Shown here: positions 18,367 through 27,254 of the stretch, piece by piece
Numbering within the stretch: position 1 is the stretch's first letter
Layout: the number at the start of each line of letters is the position of its first letter
Assembly: GCA_002898895.1 (NCBI GenBank)
Contig: BEHS01000008.1
Location: 1-32,143 of the forward strand
Length of the DNA: 32,143 nt
From: a bacterium HR16
GTDB lineage: Bacteria; Armatimonadota; HRBIN16
Direction: 5' to 3'
Translations under genes and position numbers: made by a program
The notes under the pieces: model-generated
What the model saw: the letters and a program-made list of their open reading frames with translations, nothing else
What the model was told of the DNA's origin: nothing
Databases searched by the model: none

Positions 18367-21300
18367 ATGAGGCGCGAATGCGGTTGCTCCGGGAATTGCG
18401 GAGGCGACCTGAACCGACGGGAGTTTCTACAAATCCTGCTGGTGGGCGCAGCGGGCACCATGTTTGCATGCGCTCTGCCCTCTGACGATGAAGAGGAGAA
18501 ACCGGCGGTGTGGCAGGTTTCCAGAAGCGAGCTACCTCCCGTACGTTTGCCCCGCATTGGTGTAACACAGACACCGCGCACTTATCGCGGACAGAATCTG
18601 GAATACGTGCTGATGCCTATCGGCGGAATCGGCACGGGCACGGTGTGGCTGGACGGACAGGGGCGACTGGCGGTGTGGCAGGTTTTCAACAACCTCACCG
18701 AAGAGTCTCTGCCCCACGTGCATTTCGCTCTGCGCACAGGAGGCGATCTCTACCTGCTGGAGAGCCTCGACGGGGCAGAGGTGCCCACCTTGCCCGTGGT
18801 CTCCTTCGAAGGAGGCTACCCGATTGCGCGACTGCATTACGATACCGCCACCCTGCCTGTGGAGCTCACCCTCGAAGCGTTCAACCCGCTCATCCCGCTG
18901 GACACGTTCCATTCGTCGCTTCCCTGCGCCATCTTCCGGTGGACGGTGCACAACCGCTCGAAGCAGGCGGTGGAACTGAGCCTGCTGTTTACCCTGCCGC
19001 AGTCGGGACAGTGGGGCAACGCGCTGGAGGCAACACCGGGCTTCGAGCGCTACCTCAGCTCCGTACCCATGCTGGCGCCGGGCGCTCACACTCTGCGCGA
19101 CCGCCACACGAAGCAGGACATCTCCCCTGCGCCTCTGTACCACCTGCTCCTGCAGCAGCCAGAGTCTCGCGTACTGCGGATGGCAGCGGAAGCGGTAAGT
19201 ACGCTGGAGCGCGGAGGCGTCGTGCTGATAACTCGTCCTACTTCCCGATTCTGGCAGGAGTGGAAACCCAATTGGGAGGTACTTGAGGACTTCGAGGGTG
19301 ACAGCTACGGCAACTGGACGGTGGAGGGCACCGCATTCGGAGATAGACCACATACCGGAACCTCCCCCGGACAACAGCCGGTCAGCGGCTTCTGGGGGAA
19401 GGGGCTGGTGAATACCTACCTGCCGAACGACGAGCCACAGGGCACGCTCACTTCGCCACCTTTCCTCATCCGCAAGCGCTACATCGGTTTCCTGATAGGT
19501 GGAGGCAATCATCCCGGCGAGACGTGCATCAACCTGTTGGTAGATGGAAAGGTAGTGCGCACCGCTACCGGACGCAATAACGAGCGGCTGGAGCCTCATG
19601 AGTGGGAGGTTTCCGAGTTTCTCGGCAAGCGGGCGCAGATACAGATTGTGGACAGGCACTCTGGCGGATGGGGGCACATTAATATCGACCACATCGTCCT
19701 CTCCGACGCGTCGCCGGTAGCGTTGTTCTCGGCGGTAGAGGCGATACCGAAACTGCATGACGCGCTACCGTTGAAAGCGAAGGCGATACGCGAGGTGAAC
19801 CTGATGGAAGGTGACCTCACCCCCCGGTGGACGCCACAGGGCAAACAGATGTTCGCCGACCTGGATATGAAGGACTGGCGTGTTCGGTATTATCTCCGGC
19901 TGGAGGGCTTCGAACCGGGCGACTGGCAGGTATGGGCACAGATGTCCAACGGCGACCCGCTGATACTGATGCGTCAGCATGGACGAGGCAAGGTAATCCT
20001 GGTGCTTTCCTCCTCCCTGCCGGAGCTGCCCACCTCGTGGAGCGAGCGGATGTTTGTCGCTGCGCTCGGTCTTCAGGATACACAGAACCTGCTGCTCCAG
20101 CCGGCACATCCACGTGCAGGCAGCATCGCGGTCAAAACGGACGCCCCGCCCGTCCACTCCCGCTGGAACACGCTGTCCGACCTGCGCAAAAGCGGAAACC
20201 GAACCGGCCAGCACGGTGCGATAGAGGTACCGCTGAAACTGAAGCCAAAGCAGACGCGCACCGTGCACTTCGTGCTGGGCTGGAGCTACCCGAACGTGGA
20301 GCGATTCGGGCACAGAGGCAACCTGTACTACCGCTGGTTCCAGACCGCCCAACAGGTGGCAGACTACGCGCTGCGGAATCTGGACAGACTCTGGGGCTGG
20401 ACACGCCTGTACCACCAGACCATGTACGAGTCCAACCTGCCCCCGCTGATGCTGGATGCCATCACCTCGCAGGCGGTCATCCTGCGCGGTCCCACTTGCT
20501 TCTGGTCCGGGGACGGCTACTTCGGCGGCTTCGAGGGGAGCTACGGCTGTTGCCCGCTCAACTGCACGCACGTATGGAACTACGCACAGACACACGCCCG
20601 CCTCTTCCCCGAAATCGGGCGCAACATGCGCGAGAGCGACCTGCTGGTGTATCTGCACCCCAACGGCGAGACCTCGCACCGCCAGCACGCCCCACACAAC
20701 GCCTTCATCGACGGGCAGTGCGCCACGATATGCGCCGCCTATCGCGAGCACCTTACCTCACCGGATGATAATTTCCTGCGCAAGGTGTGGAGTCGGGTAA
20801 AACTGGCAACCGACTGGCTGATTTCCGCCATCGACTCCGATGAGGACGGCGTGCCCTCCGGGCATCAGTGGAATACGTACGACTGCGCGGTATCGGGAGC
20901 GACCACCTTTATCGGCTCGCAGTACCTGTGCGCACTGGCAGCAGCGGAACAGATGGCTCTGCGCATGGGCGACAACGCCTCCGCCCGGCGATACCGGCGC
21001 ATCCGTCTGGCGGGAACGCGCAATCAAGACGCTCAGCTGTGGAACGGCGAGTACTACATCCAGAAGCCCGGCACCCCACCTGCTCACGACTACAACACGG
21101 GTTGCCACAGTGACCAGCTGCTGGGGCAGTGGTGGGCGCACCAGCTGGGGCTGGGCTATCTGTATCCGCGCGAAAAGGTGCGTCAGGCACTGCAGGCGAT
21201 TTATCGCTACAACTTCCGCCGCAACATGTATGGACACAGACAGATACCCCGTCGCTACGTGCTGGACGATGAGGGCGGTCTGCTGATGTGCACATGGCCT

Positions 21301-21909
21301 CACGGCGGTCGTCCCGACCCCTTCATCATCTACGCCGATGAGGTGTGGACGGGCATCGAGTACGCCACCGCCGGACTGATGCTGTGGGAAGGCATGGTCA
21401 ACGAGGCGGTGGAGATAGTGAACACCACTCGCGGTCGCTACGACGGACGCCGGCGCGACGGGCTGGACTCCGGTCCGGGCGGTAACCCGTTTAACGAGCT
21501 GGAGTGCGGCAAGTTCTACGCCCGTGCGATGAGTTCGTTCGGGCTGTTGCTGGCGGCGCAAGGGCTGATTCTGGACACGCCTGCTGGCGTGCTGGGCTTC
21601 GCCCCCCGCTGGCAACCCGAGGACCATCGCAGCTTCTTCATCACGGGCACAGGGTGGGGACTGTTTGCCCAGAAGCGCGGGCGCAATGAACAGCGCGAGC
21701 AGATAGACCTGCGCTACGGTTCCCTGCGCTTACGCAAGCTGGTGTTCCAGTTACCGGAAGGCGTAACCCTGCGCTCTGCCAGCGTGCGGATTGGTGGACG
21801 CACGGTGCAAACCTCAGCGCAGGTGGAGGGTAACCTGGTCACCGTCCGCTTCGTGCAGGAACAGCACCTGGAGGCTCCGACACGGGTAACGGTGCGTTTG
21901 TCATTCTGA
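18367..21909 (+). CDS. GH116-family glycosidase (bile-acid beta-glucosidase-like), probably Tat-exported, with inserted beta-sandwich region
   Basis: N-terminal LEYVLMPIGGIGTGTVWLDGQGRLAVWQVFNN and C-terminal SGHQWNTYDCAVSGATTFIGSQYLCALAAAEQMA, GLDSGPGGNPFNELECGKFYARAMSSFGLLLA; NRREFLQ twin-arginine signal. Confidence 0.88.
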   Translation: MRRECGCSGNCGGDLNRREFLQILLVGAAGTMFACALPSDDEEEKPAVWQVSRSELPPVRLPRIGVTQTPRTYRGQNLEYVLMPIGGIGTGTVWLDGQGRLAVWQVFNNLTEESLPHVHFALRTGGDLYLLESLDGAEVPTLPVVSFEGGYPIARLHYDTATLPVELTLEAFNPLIPLDTFHSSLPCAIFRWTVHNRSKQAVELSLLFTLPQSGQWGNALEATPGFERYLSSVPMLAPGAHTLRDRHTKQDISPAPLYHLLLQQPESRVLRMAAEAVSTLERGGVVLITRPTSRFWQEWKPNWEVLEDFEGDSYGNWTVEGTAFGDRPHTGTSPGQQPVSGFWGKGLVNTYLPNDEPQGTLTSPPFLIRKRYIGFLIGGGNHPGETCINLLVDGKVVRTATGRNNERLEPHEWEVSEFLGKRAQIQIVDRHSGGWGHINIDHIVLSDASPVALFSAVEAIPKLHDALPLKAKAIREVNLMEGDLTPRWTPQGKQMFADLDMKDWRVRYYLRLEGFEPGDWQVWAQMSNGDPLILMRQHGRGKVILVLSSSLPELPTSWSERMFVAALGLQDTQNLLLQPAHPRAGSIAVKTDAPPVHSRWNTLSDLRKSGNRTGQHGAIEVPLKLKPKQTRTVHFVLGWSYPNVERFGHRGNLYYRWFQTAQQVADYALRNLDRLWGWTRLYHQTMYESNLPPLMLDAITSQAVILRGPTCFWSGDGYFGGFEGSYGCCPLNCTHVWNYAQTHARLFPEIGRNMRESDLLVYLHPNGETSHRQHAPHNAFIDGQCATICAAYREHLTSPDDNFLRKVWSRVKLATDWLISAIDSDEDGVPSGHQWNTYDCAVSGATTFIGSQYLCALAAAEQMALRMGDNASARRYRRIRLAGTRNQDAQLWNGEYYIQKPGTPPAHDYNTGCHSDQLLGQWWAHQLGLGYLYPREKVRQALQAIYRYNFRRNMYGHRQIPRRYVLDDEGGLLMCTWPHGGRPDPFIIYADEVWTGIEYATAGLMLWEGMVNEAVEIVNTTRGRYDGRRRDGLDSGPGGNPFNELECGKFYARAMSSFGLLLAAQGLILDTPAGVLGFAPRWQPEDHRSFFITGTGWGLFAQKRGRNEQREQIDLRYGSLRLRKLVFQLPEGVTLRSASVRIGGRTVQTSAQVEGNLVTVRFVQEQHLEAPTRVTVRLSF

Positions 21910-21990
21910 GCGTTAGCGAAGCATCTCGTCCTCTTGTCATGCTGAACGAAGTGAAGCATCTTTGAGACTCTTCGCTTGCGCTCAGAATGG
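21899..21990. repeat. Dispersed repeat family B, three units overlapping the end of the GH116 CDS
   Basis: 21899-21927 tgtcattctgagcgttagcgaagcatctc, 21935-21961 tgtcatgctgaacgaagtgaagcatct, inverted unit 21966-21990 gactcttcgcttgcgctcagaatgg. Confidence 0.85.
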
Positions 21991-21999
21991 GTCGCCAAT

Positions 22000-23307
22000 C
22001 TACGCCGCCGCTCCAGCCAGCGGTTCCAGCATCAGCGTCTCGGTCTCGTCGTCGTAGGCGATGAGCTCGCCATAACGCCCCCACTCGATGATAGTGTTAA
22101 TCTGCTTCTCCGCTTCGGCGGGTGGCAGCTCCAGCTCGATGGCGGCACGCACGAAATCGCGTTTCAGGCTCTGGTTCTCCGCCAGATGCAACATGTTCAT
22201 CAACCACTGGAAGATAGGCAATCGGCGGATGCGCGTGGAAAAAATCTCTTTGCGCGTCAGGATGCTCGCTTCGCTGAAGGTCTCACCCAACGGGGTAAGC
22301 ATCACGTCACCCTGCCCCACGCGCACGAAGCCCAGCAGCTCGGCGGTGTCAATCAGGCGCAGCACCAGGTCGGAGTCCGCGCCAAAGTCCTCGGTGAGCT
22401 GATAGATGTCGTAAGTGGGCTGCGAGGACTCGGCGAGGTGCTCCAGCAAACCCACCAGGTCGCTAATCTGGATTTGAGGCAGCCAGCGCGTAACACCCGG
22501 CTTGCCCGGGGCGGTTCCCATCTCCACCGGCTCGGGCTGCGTCTGCCCGGCGAGAATGGCGTAAATCTGGTCAATCAGCCTCAGAAACTGCGGCGACTTC
22601 CGATGTCGCGGCTGAGGCAACTCCACGTTGACCTCGGCGATGACCCGCCCGGGCGACGTGCCCATGATGATAAGGCGGTCCGCCATCTCCGCTGCTTCCT
22701 CGATGTTGTGCGTGACCATCAGGATGGTCTTGGTGGGGATTTTGCCGTCCAGCCACAGCTCCAGCAGCTCGCCTCGCAGTGCTTCCGAGCTGAGCACGTC
22801 CAGCGCGGAGAAGGGCTCGTCGAGGCACAGCAGCTCCGGCTCTACCGCCATCGCGCGGGCGAAACCCACCTTCTGGCGCATCCCGCCGGACAGCTCGCGC
22901 GGGTAGGCGTTCTCAAACCCATCCAGACCCACGCGGTCCAGCAGGTCCAGAGCGCGTGCGGTGCGGATTTTGGGCGGAATCCCCCTTGCCTTCAGCGCAA
23001 CCTCCACGTTCTCCTGCACGGACAGCCACGGGAAGAGCGCAAAGGTCTGAAATACGATGCTGGCGTGCGGGTTCACTCCTCGCAGTTCCTGCCCGCGATA
23101 ACGAATGACCCCCTCTGTGGGGCGTTGCAGACCGGTGATGAGGCGCAGCAGTGTGCTCTTGCCGCAGCCCGACGGTCCCAGCAAGCACACAAACTCCCCT
23201 TCCCCAATGCTCAGGTTGATGTCCTGAACCGCATAAAACCGCTTCCTGCCGGTGGCGTACACCTGGCTCACATGCTCCAGTTCTACAAGCACCTGCCCGT
23301 TGTTCAT
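22000..23307 (-). CDS. ABC transporter ATP-binding protein (NitT/TauT type) with C-terminal AAA-associated domain
   Basis: LLGPSGCGKSTLLRLITGL Walker A, LSGGMRQKVGFARAMAVEPELLCLDEPFSALD; ~170-aa C-terminal extension typical of AAA_assoc_C. Confidence 0.93.
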   Translation of the reverse strand: MNNGQVLVELEHVSQVYATGRKRFYAVQDINLSIGEGEFVCLLGPSGCGKSTLLRLITGLQRPTEGVIRYRGQELRGVNPHASIVFQTFALFPWLSVQENVEVALKARGIPPKIRTARALDLLDRVGLDGFENAYPRELSGGMRQKVGFARAMAVEPELLCLDEPFSALDVLSSEALRGELLELWLDGKIPTKTILMVTHNIEEAAEMADRLIIMGTSPGRVIAEVNVELPQPRHRKSPQFLRLIDQIYAILAGQTQPEPVEMGTAPGKPGVTRWLPQIQISDLVGLLEHLAESSQPTYDIYQLTEDFGADSDLVLRLIDTAELLGFVRVGQGDVMLTPLGETFSEASILTRKEIFSTRIRRLPIFQWLMNMLHLAENQSLKRDFVRAAIELELPPAEAEKQINTIIEWGRYGELIAYDDETETLMLEPLAGAAA

Positions 23308-23310
23308 CTT

Positions 23311-25035
23311 TCACTCCATCCGATAGCGTGATGCGGCGATTCGATATAACCGTCTCCAGAGCAAGCGGTTCACGAGCACCACCGTCAGAATCATCGTCAG
23401 CGTAGACGCCAGCAGCAGCGGGAAGTCACCCTGCGCCGTACTGAAGGCTATCAGGTCTCCCAGGCCGTTAACCCGAAGCGTTTTGCCCCCAAATTCCACA
23501 TATTCTGCAACAATGCTGGCGTTCCATGCACCACCACTGGCGGTAATCGCGCCGGTGATGAGATACGGGAACAGCGCAGGCAATATCAGTACCCTCCACC
23601 TCTGCCAGCGATTCAGCCCCAATAAGGTGACGGTAAACCGCAGCTCCTGCGGGATAGACATGGTACCCGCAATCACATTAAATAGAAGATACCACTGCGT
23701 GCCGGTTAACATCAACAGGATGGCTGCCATATTTAGTCCGCCCGGCAGATTCAGCAACATCAGCACGAACACCGGAAACAGAGCGGTAGCGGGAATGGAG
23801 GCAGCAATCTGCACCAGTGGCTGTAACCACGCTGCGAGGCGAGCGTTCATGCCGATATACACCCCCAGCGGAACCGTCCAGCCGAACGCGATAGCCAGCG
23901 CAACAAACACCCGCAGAGCGGTCATGAACACACCATGCAGGATGGCGAACCACTGCGACAGCTGTACTTGCGCCAGCAGATGCAGAGCGCGCAACGTCCC
24001 GTAACCGACCAGCAACAGCACGGTCAGGAAAAACAGCCGCCAGGCGACATCCTCGCGCTGGGGATGCGCGGAGACATGCTCCGGGCGGAACGGCCAGACC
24101 CGTAGTGTCCACTCGTCGATTCGCTCCCCGATACGCTCCCAGAGCGCCGATACCCTCTCCGAGAATCTGGAGGAACGCAGCACATCGTAGAACCACGAGC
24201 TGGCATGTGTCTCCTGTTCTATCATCTCCAGTTTGAACTTCTCACTCCACGCCACCAGCGGACGCCACACCAGCTGGTCCAGCAGCACAATCACCAGCAC
24301 CAGCGTGCCCAGTCCCCAGAGGATGGCGGCGACGTTGCCCTGATGAGAAGCCTCGCGCAGATAAGCCCCCAGACCGGGTAGCCGGTAATCACGCTCGCCA
24401 ACGGTGAATATCTCCGCTGCCATCAGGAAGAACCAGCCACCTGCCCAGCTCATCATGCTGTTCCAGATAAGCCCTATCGCGCCGAAGGGCAGCTCCAGCT
24501 TGCGCATCCGCAGCCACCAGTTCAACCGAAACACCTCCGCTGCCTCGCGCAGATGCCTCGGCAAGGTGGTTAAGGATTGATACCAGGAAAAGGTCAGGTT
24601 CCACACCTGGCTGGTGAAGATGAGCACGATAGAAGCCAGTTCCGCAGCGAGCCGCTCATGCATGAAAGCGTTCAGTCCCAGCAGCACCACCGGCAGAAAA
24701 GACAGGATAGGCACGCTCTGCAGCACGTCCAGCGTGGGCAGCAGAATCTGCTCTGCCCGACGACTGCGTGCCGCCGCGTAGCCGTATACCAGCGTGAACG
24801 CCAGTGAGAGCAGGTACGCCGCACCCATCCGCAGCACCGAACGCAGCGCGTAATACGGCAACGCAGAAGGTTCCAGAGTGATACCCGGACCCTTCACCAC
24901 TTCGGGCGCGCGAAAACCAAAATACACCCCCGTGTAGAGCAACGCCGTGATTGTCAGCAAGACGAAGGCGTCGCTCCACCGAAACTCCCGGGTAGTTTGT
25001 TTGAGCTCGTAAATCGGCGATTTCAAGAAGTGCAT
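23311..25035 (-). CDS. ABC transporter permease, two fused binding-protein-dependent permease domains
   Basis: 574 aa with two permease halves: first EAAEVFRLNWWLRMRKLELPFGAIGLIWNSMMSWAGGWFFL, second QELRFTVTLLGLNRWQRWRVLILPALFPYLITGAITASGGAWNASIVAEY. Confidence 0.92.
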   Translation of the reverse strand: MHFLKSPIYELKQTTREFRWSDAFVLLTITALLYTGVYFGFRAPEVVKGPGITLEPSALPYYALRSVLRMGAAYLLSLAFTLVYGYAAARSRRAEQILLPTLDVLQSVPILSFLPVVLLGLNAFMHERLAAELASIVLIFTSQVWNLTFSWYQSLTTLPRHLREAAEVFRLNWWLRMRKLELPFGAIGLIWNSMMSWAGGWFFLMAAEIFTVGERDYRLPGLGAYLREASHQGNVAAILWGLGTLVLVIVLLDQLVWRPLVAWSEKFKLEMIEQETHASSWFYDVLRSSRFSERVSALWERIGERIDEWTLRVWPFRPEHVSAHPQREDVAWRLFFLTVLLLVGYGTLRALHLLAQVQLSQWFAILHGVFMTALRVFVALAIAFGWTVPLGVYIGMNARLAAWLQPLVQIAASIPATALFPVFVLMLLNLPGGLNMAAILLMLTGTQWYLLFNVIAGTMSIPQELRFTVTLLGLNRWQRWRVLILPALFPYLITGAITASGGAWNASIVAEYVEFGGKTLRVNGLGDLIAFSTAQGDFPLLLASTLTMILTVVLVNRLLWRRLYRIAASRYRME

Positions 25036-25201
25036 CGGTAAAGGTTCCTTTTCCAGCGTGGAACAGATGACGCGGATGTGTCACCACCTTATTATACATG
25101 GCAGGAAGGGGTGGGAACAAGCAAAGAATCCTCTGTTTGCAGTAAAACTTCATCGTGATGCAACCTTGATATGCCTCCGGGGGTCTTTCCGAAAGGAAAA
25201 G

Positions 25202-26554
25202 ATGCGAGCGATATTGCCCATAGCACTCCTCGTCACCACGTTGTGCGCAGCGACCATCTGGGCGCAGCAGTCCGCGCGCACTTCGCCGGCATGGAAGCAA
25301 CAGTTTCTGCGCGCCCGACAGGTATGGGACAAGGGCGAAACAGACCGCGCGCTGGCTGTGCTGGAGAAAGCATACGCTCTTGCACCCGACAACCTCGCCC
25401 GCGCCCAGATTGCCTTCCGCTACGCCGACTGGTCGCACCAGCTGGGCAGATACACCACTGCAAGACGCTGGTACGAACGGTGCCTTGCGCTTGCGCCACC
25501 GGGTTCCGACCTGATACGCCGGGCGCGCGAGGGGTTGCACAGTCTGCCCGTCGCTCCTCCCCAGCCTGCGATACCACCCTTTACCACCGTACCGCCGCCG
25601 GCTGGCAAGGCGAACCTGCTCACCCCGACCGCTACCGCCTTTCTGGTGTTGCTCTTCGGGCTACTGCTGACGCTGCAGTGGGCAAGCGACTGGAAGCGAG
25701 AGGCTTTCTTTGCGCAGGTGATACTGAGCATCCTGTTCGCGGGGGGGATTGCCATGATGCTCCCTTTAGGCATGTTGCTGGCAACGCAACAGCTATACCC
25801 CCAGCCCGATAGCTGGATAGCGGGCGTATTAACACTCGGCAGTATCGCCTGCATCGCCTTCGCCGCACGCTCATGGCAACAGGGGCAGTTACTGCGCAAC
25901 ACTCCCCTTACCCGCCTGCGTAGCGCATCGCATGGCTTCCTGAAGGCGCGCGGTATCGCCGAGCCTGCTTTTGGCGTTATCACCAGCCAAGTGGGAGACA
26001 TCCCCGGCATCTACATCAGCGAACTCTCCGAGCGCTACGTGCGTCGCACGGAACAGTACTACGACTCGCAGAGCAAACGCTGGAAAACGCGCACCGTCTA
26101 TCGCTGGGAGACCATCTACAGCTCGGCGCAGGGCGTTGACTTCGTACTGGATGACGGCACGGGCAAGGCGGTGGTGGAGGTCAACGGCGCGGAGTTCTAC
26201 CCAGACCACCTGGCTCTGTTCTACAACTACCGGCCTGTTCGCTCGTTTCCGTGGTTCGCCAGCGTGGGCGACGTGCGCACGCGGGTACATTTCATTCCTC
26301 CCAATGCGACGGTGACCGTCTGGGCGAGGTACTACGAGCACGACCTGCCCGGCACCACCCGCGACGAGATGCGCCTGCAGTACGACCGTTTCCATAAATG
26401 CATGGTGGTGCTGGAGGGGCAAGAGAGCAAAGTGTATACCACCCGCACGGGCGCAGGGCTTGCGCTGGCGATTATCGGACTGGTGATGTTGCTGGGCGTG
26501 ATGTTCATTCTGCTGAACCCCGGCGTGGTAACAGACTACATCGAAGGATATTAG
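25202..26554 (+). CDS. TPR-containing membrane protein with C-terminal GIDE/MUL1-like domain
   Basis: Signal peptide MRAILPIALLVTTLCAATIWAQ, TPR (RALAVLEKAYALAPDNLARAQIAFRYADW), central TMs, then FLKARGIAEPAFGVITSQVGDIPGIYISELSERYVRR...DFVLDDGTGKAVVEVNGAEF and C-terminal TM. ATG at 25202. Confidence 0.7.
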   Translation: MRAILPIALLVTTLCAATIWAQQSARTSPAWKQQFLRARQVWDKGETDRALAVLEKAYALAPDNLARAQIAFRYADWSHQLGRYTTARRWYERCLALAPPGSDLIRRAREGLHSLPVAPPQPAIPPFTTVPPPAGKANLLTPTATAFLVLLFGLLLTLQWASDWKREAFFAQVILSILFAGGIAMMLPLGMLLATQQLYPQPDSWIAGVLTLGSIACIAFAARSWQQGQLLRNTPLTRLRSASHGFLKARGIAEPAFGVITSQVGDIPGIYISELSERYVRRTEQYYDSQSKRWKTRTVYRWETIYSSAQGVDFVLDDGTGKAVVEVNGAEFYPDHLALFYNYRPVRSFPWFASVGDVRTRVHFIPPNATVTVWARYYEHDLPGTTRDEMRLQYDRFHKCMVVLEGQESKVYTTRTGAGLALAIIGLVMLLGVMFILLNPGVVTDYIEGY

Positions 26555-26566
26555 GAGGAGAACAAG

Positions 26567-27130
26567 ATGGCAACCGTGTCAACGTTAGCGATTGTGCTGT
26601 TCATCATCGGCGGCGTGCTGGTGATATGGGTCATCGCCGCCTACAACAACCTGGTGAACCTGCGCGGGCAAGCACAGCGCGCGTGGGCGAACGTGGATGT
26701 GGTGCTCAAACAGCGATGGGACCTCATCCCGAACCTGGTGGAGACGGTGAAAGGCTACGCCCAGCACGAAAAGCAGGTTCTGGAGCGTATCGCCGAACTG
26801 CGCGCGGTCGCGCTGGGTGCACAAGACCGCAAAGAGCGCATTCAGGCGGAGCAAGAGGCAACGCGCCTGCTGGGCAACATCATCGTGTGGGGCGAGCAGT
26901 ACCCGGAACTCAAGGCGAACGAGAACTTCCTGCACCTCCAGCGCACGCTGGCAGACCTGGAGGAACAAATCGCCGACCGACGCGAGCTGTACAACGAAGC
27001 GGCGACTAACTACAACGTATACCAGAAGACTTTCCCCGCCGTGCTGGTAGCGCAGAGCGTTTGGGCGGAAGAGATGCCTCTCTTTGAGGCGGCACCGCAG
27101 GAAAGGGAGGTACCGAAGGTGCAGTTTTAG
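26567..27130 (+). CDS. lemA: LemA family protein
   Basis: N-terminal TM then YNNLVNLRGQAQRAWANVDVVLKQRWDLIPNLVETVKGYAQHEKQVLE, the LemA signature. Confidence 0.97.
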   Translation: MATVSTLAIVLFIIGGVLVIWVIAAYNNLVNLRGQAQRAWANVDVVLKQRWDLIPNLVETVKGYAQHEKQVLERIAELRAVALGAQDRKERIQAEQEATRLLGNIIVWGEQYPELKANENFLHLQRTLADLEEQIADRRELYNEAATNYNVYQKTFPAVLVAQSVWAEEMPLFEAAPQEREVPKVQF

Positions 27131-27147
27131 ATAACCCTAAAAAGGTG

Positions 27148-27179
27148 TTGACAGATTTAGCTGAAGATAGTAGTATAAT
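27148..27179 (+). promoter_or_regulatory. Sigma70-like promoter upstream of the helicase gene
   Basis: TTGACA at 27148-27153; TAGTAT at 27171-27176 (17-bp spacer), overlapping TATAAT at 27174-27179 (20-bp spacer). Confidence 0.6.
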
Positions 27180-27254
27180 GCCATAGGCATCGGGAGGTAT
27201 GCCGCGTACAGCCGCGCTCAGCATATTCTACCAATCTTCAAGGGAGTGGGGTTT

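Noticed and set aside
19765-20751. 328-aa - strand ORF (and 18532..19758 -)
   Set aside because: Antisense to GH116; no recognisable domain, frame-shadow of a high-GC coding sequence.
21976-23331. 451-aa + strand ORF
   Set aside because: Antisense to the clear ABC ATPase gene; low-complexity His/Gln/Arg-rich translation typical of antisense frames in GC-rich DNA.
27131-27254. Helicase as third gene of the TPR-GIDE/lemA operon
   Set aside because: A separate promoter-like sequence, ~125-nt gap and strong composition change argue for independent acquisition and transcription.
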